9,189 nucleotides of DNA, taken from positions 1 to 9,189 of the forward strand of contig DAOUTP010000055.1 of NCBI GenBank assembly GCA_030626645.1, given 5' to 3'. The stretch's first letter is position 1. Every line of letters begins with the position of its first letter. The notes under the pieces were generated by a model. That model searched no databases. It was not told the DNA's origin and saw only the letters and a list, made by a program, of their open reading frames with translations. Made by a program: the position numbers and the translations under genes. Source of the stretch: Candidatus Cloacimonadota bacterium. Lineage in GTDB: Bacteria > Cloacimonadota > Cloacimonadia > Cloacimonadales > TCS61. Positions 5,944 through 9,189 of the stretch are shown here, one piece after another.

Positions 5944-7264
5944 ATTACATCGAGGTTATGATATAAAATTAACCGGTGAAACGGTTAGGACAATTGAACA
6001 AGCTCAATTTCCCCCAAAAATTGCTTTTAAACCGACTGATTTTATAGGTTTGAAGCCAAGATTGCTCATAGTAACAGGAGATGAGGTAAAAGTCGGAACA
6101 CCTTTAGCTTATGATAAGAATAACGATCGAATTAAGATCATCTCGCATGTCAGTGGAAAAGTTTCTGAAATAATTCGTGGAGAACGAAGAGTTATCGAAG
6201 CAATTGTTGTTGAAACAAACGGAATACAAACGGGTGAACATCTAAACTTTGATCTGAAAAATCTGAATAAAGAATCTGTAATTAAAGCGCTTCTGGATTC
6301 CGGACTATTCCTGAACTTTGTTCAACGACCATTCAATAAAATAGCTAATCCCGCAGATACACCACGCGATATTTTTATTTCAGCTATGGATACTGCACCG
6401 CTGGCTGCTGAGGATTCCTTTATTTTAAAAAGTAATGAAAATTCATTCCAAAAAGGGATAGATGTTCTAACTCAATTAACTTCCGGAAAAGTAAGACTAT
6501 CTTTCAAATATGAAGATAAAGCTTTTACCGAATTTAATAATTGCGAATTGTATAATTTTACAGGCCCACATCCTGCAGGAAATGTTGGGGTTCAGATCCA
6601 TCATATTGCACCAATAAAAAATGCGAACGATATTGTTTGGAGTTGTTCAGTTCAAGCAGTGATTCTTATCGGCAAACTGTTTGAAACCGGAAAAATAAAT
6701 CAGGATATTCTTGTGAAAGTGGCGGGAACTGCTGCTGAAAAGAGATATTATTTCAAAACGAAAACTGGTGCAGAAGTTTCTTCTTTCCTCGGAAAAAATG
6801 AAGAAAACTCCAGAATTATTTCTGGAAACGTGCTGACTGGTCAGAAGATTGAAGCCGACGGATTTATCGGTTTCAAAGATAACTTGATCACTGTCATTCC
6901 CGAAGCGACTGAACCAGAATTTCTTGGTTGGCTGAATCCGGGATTTTCCAAACGAAGCTGGTGGAAGACTTTTGTTTCGGCAATTATAACTCCAAAGAAA
7001 GTATTTAAAGCAGATACAAATATTGGTGGAGGTAATCGTTCTCTTGTAATAAATAGCATTTATGAGGAAGTAGTTCCAATGCGAATTTTACCGAGCTATC
7101 TCATAAAAAGCATTTTAGCTGAAGATATCGAGGAAATGGAAGCTTTGGGAATATACGAAGTAGCTGAAGAAGATTTTGCACTGTGCGAATATATTTGCCC
7201 TTCCAAAACTGAATTTCAGCAGATCATTCGACAAGGTTTGAATTTAATGGAAAAAGAAGGTTAA
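5930..7264 (+). CDS. nqrA: Na+-translocating NADH:quinone oxidoreductase subunit A
   Basis: The 444-residue length fits NqrA. The N-terminus MKVIKLHRGYDIKLTG corresponds to the usual NqrA opening (K-x-G-x-D-I-x-L-x-G), which supports this start despite a weak ribosome-binding site. A barrel-sandwich/lipoyl-like segment lies at about 42-95 (GDEVKVGTPL ... ISHVSGKVSEI). Signature GPHPAG-x(2)-G-x-QIHHIAPI (212-228) and the C-terminal EALGIYEVAEEDFALCEYICPSKTEF (about 404-429, with LCEYICPSK as core) are NqrA hallmarks. The four-cysteine ferredoxin motifs of the paralogous RnfC are absent, which separates it from Rnf. NqrA is the peripheral cytoplasmic subunit without a redox cofactor of its own, implicated in quinone interaction. 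It is followed after six bases by nqrB, in the standard nqrABC order. Confidence 0.95.
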   Translation: MKVIKLHRGYDIKLTGETVRTIEQAQFPPKIAFKPTDFIGLKPRLLIVTGDEVKVGTPLAYDKNNDRIKIISHVSGKVSEIIRGERRVIEAIVVETNGIQTGEHLNFDLKNLNKESVIKALLDSGLFLNFVQRPFNKIANPADTPRDIFISAMDTAPLAAEDSFILKSNENSFQKGIDVLTQLTSGKVRLSFKYEDKAFTEFNNCELYNFTGPHPAGNVGVQIHHIAPIKNANDIVWSCSVQAVILIGKLFETGKINQDILVKVAGTAAEKRYYFKTKTGAEVSSFLGKNEENSRIISGNVLTGQKIEADGFIGFKDNLITVIPEATEPEFLGWLNPGFSKRSWWKTFVSAIITPKKVFKADTNIGGGNRSLVINSIYEEVVPMRILPSYLIKSILAEDIEEMEALGIYEVAEEDFALCEYICPSKTEFQQIIRQGLNLMEKEG

Positions 7265-7270
7265 AAATAT

Positions 7271-8452
7271 ATGAAATCTTTGTATGATTTTATTCAAAAG
7301 TTCGGTCCTCTTTTCAAAAAAGGCGGGAAGTTAGAAAAATTATATCCGATCTACGAAATGGGTGAGGGATTCTTGTTTGTTCTTCCACTTAGGACAAAAA
7401 TTGGTGCTCATATTCGAGATGCCATAGATATGAAAAGATTTATGATAACTGTATATGTAGCTTTGGTCCCAGCATTTATTTTCGGAATTTTCAATGCAGG
7501 TTATCAGCATTTCCTATCGTTAGGAATTTCTGTTACAATCCTGCAGATCATTCTAAAAGGAGCTCTCGTTGTTATTCCAATTTACCTTATTGTGCTTGTA
7601 ACCGGTGGTATCTGGGAAGTGTTGTTTGCAGTTTTCAGGAAGCACGAAATAAATGAAGGATTCCTGATCACCAGTTTCCTAATTCCTCTTATTGTTCCCC
7701 CCACAATTCCCTGGTGGCAATTGGTAGCAGCAACTACTTTCGGGATAGTTATCGGAAAAGAGATCTTCGGTGGAGTGGGAATGAATATCTTCAATCCTGC
7801 CTTGGTAGCTAGAGCTTTTTTATTCTTTGCTTTTCCGAAAGCAATGTCCGGTAATTCTGTCTGGACGGTTTTCGGTGAGAAAGTGGTAGATACTTATACA
7901 TCAGCAACTCCGCTTGCTGTAATTTCTGATACCATCTCAAGTTCTGGCGGCATCATCGAAGCTTTGGCTGATAAAGGTTATACACTGTGGAATATGTTTT
8001 TGGGGATTATTCCCGGGAGTATTGGCGAGACATCTACTTTGATGATCCTTTTGGGTCTTTTTATTTTGCTTCTCACTAAAACAGCGAGTTGGCGAATTGT
8101 ACTTTCTGTCTTTGTGGGTGGATATGCCATGAGCACACTTTTGAATCAGTTTGCTCCTGATCCAACTCATATCTTTGCACTTCCTGCTCATTACCATTTT
8201 GTAATGGGTGGTTTTGCTTTTGGTGCAGTATTTATGGCTACTGATCCTGTTTCTTCCTGCAGTACGAATAAAGGAAAATACGTTTATGGATTTTTGATCG
8301 GAGTTCTGGCAATATTGGTAAGAACTTTGAATCCAGCCTATCCAGAAGGAATGATGTTAGCAATATTACTTATGAATACTTTTTCTCCACTCATCGATCA
8401 TTTCGTTGTACAAGCAAATAAAAAGAGGAGGTTGAAATATGCGTCACAATAA
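7271..8452 (+). CDS. nqrB: Na+-translocating NADH:quinone oxidoreductase subunit B
   Basis: This 393-residue, strongly hydrophobic protein has about ten membrane segments, as expected for NqrB/RnfD. Thr213 in the S-A-T-P-L motif (211-215) corresponds to the threonine that carries phosphodiester-linked FMN. Other family marks are the pre-TM segment PLRTKIGAHIRDAIDMKRFM (39-58), VTGGIWEVLFA (110-120), whose Gly pair sits where Vibrio NqrB residues affect quinone/korormicin binding, IFNPALVARAF (173-183), GSIGETS (249-255) and ATDPVSS (323-329). The N-terminal extension before the first helix and the neighbouring nqrA and nqrC favour NqrB over RnfD. NqrB houses part of the sodium-translocation path and passes electrons to quinone. 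A weak purine-rich site precedes the ATG; the end overlaps nqrC by 14 bases, indicating translational coupling. Confidence 0.95.
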   Translation: MKSLYDFIQKFGPLFKKGGKLEKLYPIYEMGEGFLFVLPLRTKIGAHIRDAIDMKRFMITVYVALVPAFIFGIFNAGYQHFLSLGISVTILQIILKGALVVIPIYLIVLVTGGIWEVLFAVFRKHEINEGFLITSFLIPLIVPPTIPWWQLVAATTFGIVIGKEIFGGVGMNIFNPALVARAFLFFAFPKAMSGNSVWTVFGEKVVDTYTSATPLAVISDTISSSGGIIEALADKGYTLWNMFLGIIPGSIGETSTLMILLGLFILLLTKTASWRIVLSVFVGGYAMSTLLNQFAPDPTHIFALPAHYHFVMGGFAFGAVFMATDPVSSCSTNKGKYVYGFLIGVLAILVRTLNPAYPEGMMLAILLMNTFSPLIDHFVVQANKKRRLKYASQ

Positions 8453-9189
8453 CCTCTACACTTTTGTTTTCATCACAATTGTAACGATCATTTGTGCTGG
8501 ATTGCTTTCATCAGCAGCATATTTATTAAAGGAAAAGCAGCAGACAAACGTTGATGTGGATATGAAGAAAAATATCCTGAAAGCTGTTAAATTACTTGAA
8601 AATGAAAAGATCTCCCAGCAAAAAATTCTGGATTCTTATAACAATAATATAGAAAGCTATGTTGTGAATAATTTAGGGATAATAATTGAATTGCCTGAGG
8701 GAGTCTCAGTCGGAGATATCGACCCTGAAAAAGAAGACGCAAAACCTGAAAATGAACGATTGTATCCCATTTATGTTATGAGAACGGGAGTAGAAATATC
8801 TGCATATTGTGTTCCGATAATCGGAAAAGGATTGTGGAGTACGATGTACGGTTATTTAGCCTTGGAACCTGATTTAAACAAAATATTGGGCATAACTTTT
8901 TATAAGCAGGGAGAAACTCCCGGTCTTGGTTCGGAAGTAGGAACGGAAAGTTTCCAGAACAAATTTATCGGGCAAGAGATCTGGGATGCAGACGATAATC
9001 TGGTTGCGATCAAGATCCTGAAATTGGAACCTGAATCAGATTCACCAAACATTAAACATGAAATTGCAGGAATTTCCGGAGCGACCAAAACCAGTGAAGG
9101 TGTGATGAATTTGATTCTGAAAGATCTATTAAAATACGAAAAATATTTCCGTGAAATACGAATGAAAAATGTTCAAGTGGAGGTTATAA
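8439..9189 (+). CDS. nqrC: Na+-translocating NADH:quinone oxidoreductase subunit C, 3' end open
   Basis: The ATG at 8439 has an excellent ribosome-binding site (GAGGAGG, 8425-8431) and lies inside the end of nqrB. The frame stays open to the window end, giving 250 residues, close to the usual NqrC length, so only the last few codons should be missing. One N-terminal membrane helix (about 7-30) is followed by a soluble FMN-binding domain facing the periplasm. Key motifs are GLWSTMYGYLAL (131-142), GETPGLGSEV (158-167) and ISGATKTS (212-219). Thr216 in S-G-A-T corresponds to the covalent FMN attachment site. A Shine-Dalgarno-like AGTGGAGGT (9176-9184) near the edge suggests that nqrD begins immediately beyond the window, probably as a closely packed or overlapping gene. 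RnfG is the nearest alternative, but the context with nqrA and nqrB settles it. Confidence 0.94.
   Translation, partial: MRHNNLYTFVFITIVTIICAGLLSSAAYLLKEKQQTNVDVDMKKNILKAVKLLENEKISQQKILDSYNNNIESYVVNNLGIIIELPEGVSVGDIDPEKEDAKPENERLYPIYVMRTGVEISAYCVPIIGKGLWSTMYGYLALEPDLNKILGITFYKQGETPGLGSEVGTESFQNKFIGQEIWDADDNLVAIKILKLEPESDSPNIKHEIAGISGATKTSEGVMNLILKDLLKYEKYFREIRMKNVQVEVI

Noticed and set aside
5930..8452. Rnf (rnfC/rnfD) as alternative to nqrA/nqrB
   Set aside because: The first subunit lacks the ferredoxin-type cysteine clusters of RnfC and has NqrA-specific motifs; the order nqrA-nqrB-nqrC is standard for Nqr.
7582..9088. Minus-strand open frames within nqrB and nqrC
   Set aside because: They are antisense to well-supported nqr genes and have no plausible protein features.

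Overview
The window comes from an AT-rich bacterial genome, and every supported gene lies on the + strand. The C-terminal sorting domain of the first protein (YQNLPNPFNPET..., ending in KKAILLK) is the FlgD-like, type IX-style tail found in the Fibrobacteres-Chlorobi-Bacteroidetes group and related phyla. Together with the C25 peptidase and the DDxxGNxNGxxDxGE repeat modules it resembles proteins of Cloacimonadota or a close relative. That placement is inference; no rRNA or other marker gene is present.

Region 1 (1-2808) holds the 3' part of a large secreted, modular, gingipain-type cysteine peptidase. It is cut by the window start inside the catalytic domain and closed by a strong intrinsic terminator.

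Region 2 (about 2920-5808) starts with a promoter carrying a TGAC/GTCA inverted repeat. A TetR/AcrR regulator follows, then three sulfur-metabolism genes: a sulfide:quinone oxidoreductase-like flavoprotein, a DsrC/TusE-type sulfur carrier with only the C-terminal cysteine, and a DsrE2-type (DsrE/DsrF/DrsH-like) protein. The sqr-dsrC gap contains a hairpin that abuts the dsrC ribosome-binding site.

Region 3 (5809-9189) contains a 121-base spacer with a 16-base near-perfect direct repeat and a possible 16-codon leader ORF. It continues with nqrA, nqrB and nqrC of the Na+-translocating NADH:quinone oxidoreductase. The window ends at the 3' end of nqrC, and nqrDEF would be expected next.

Working model (inference): the flavoprotein passes electrons from sulfide or a related sulfur compound to the quinone pool. 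The DsrC-like and DsrE2-like proteins carry the sulfur as persulfide. Nqr couples the same quinone pool to a sodium gradient. No intrinsic terminator is visible between the TetR gene and nqrC, so one transcript from the autoregulated promoter could cover the sulfur genes and nqr, although a separate nqr promoter remains possible.
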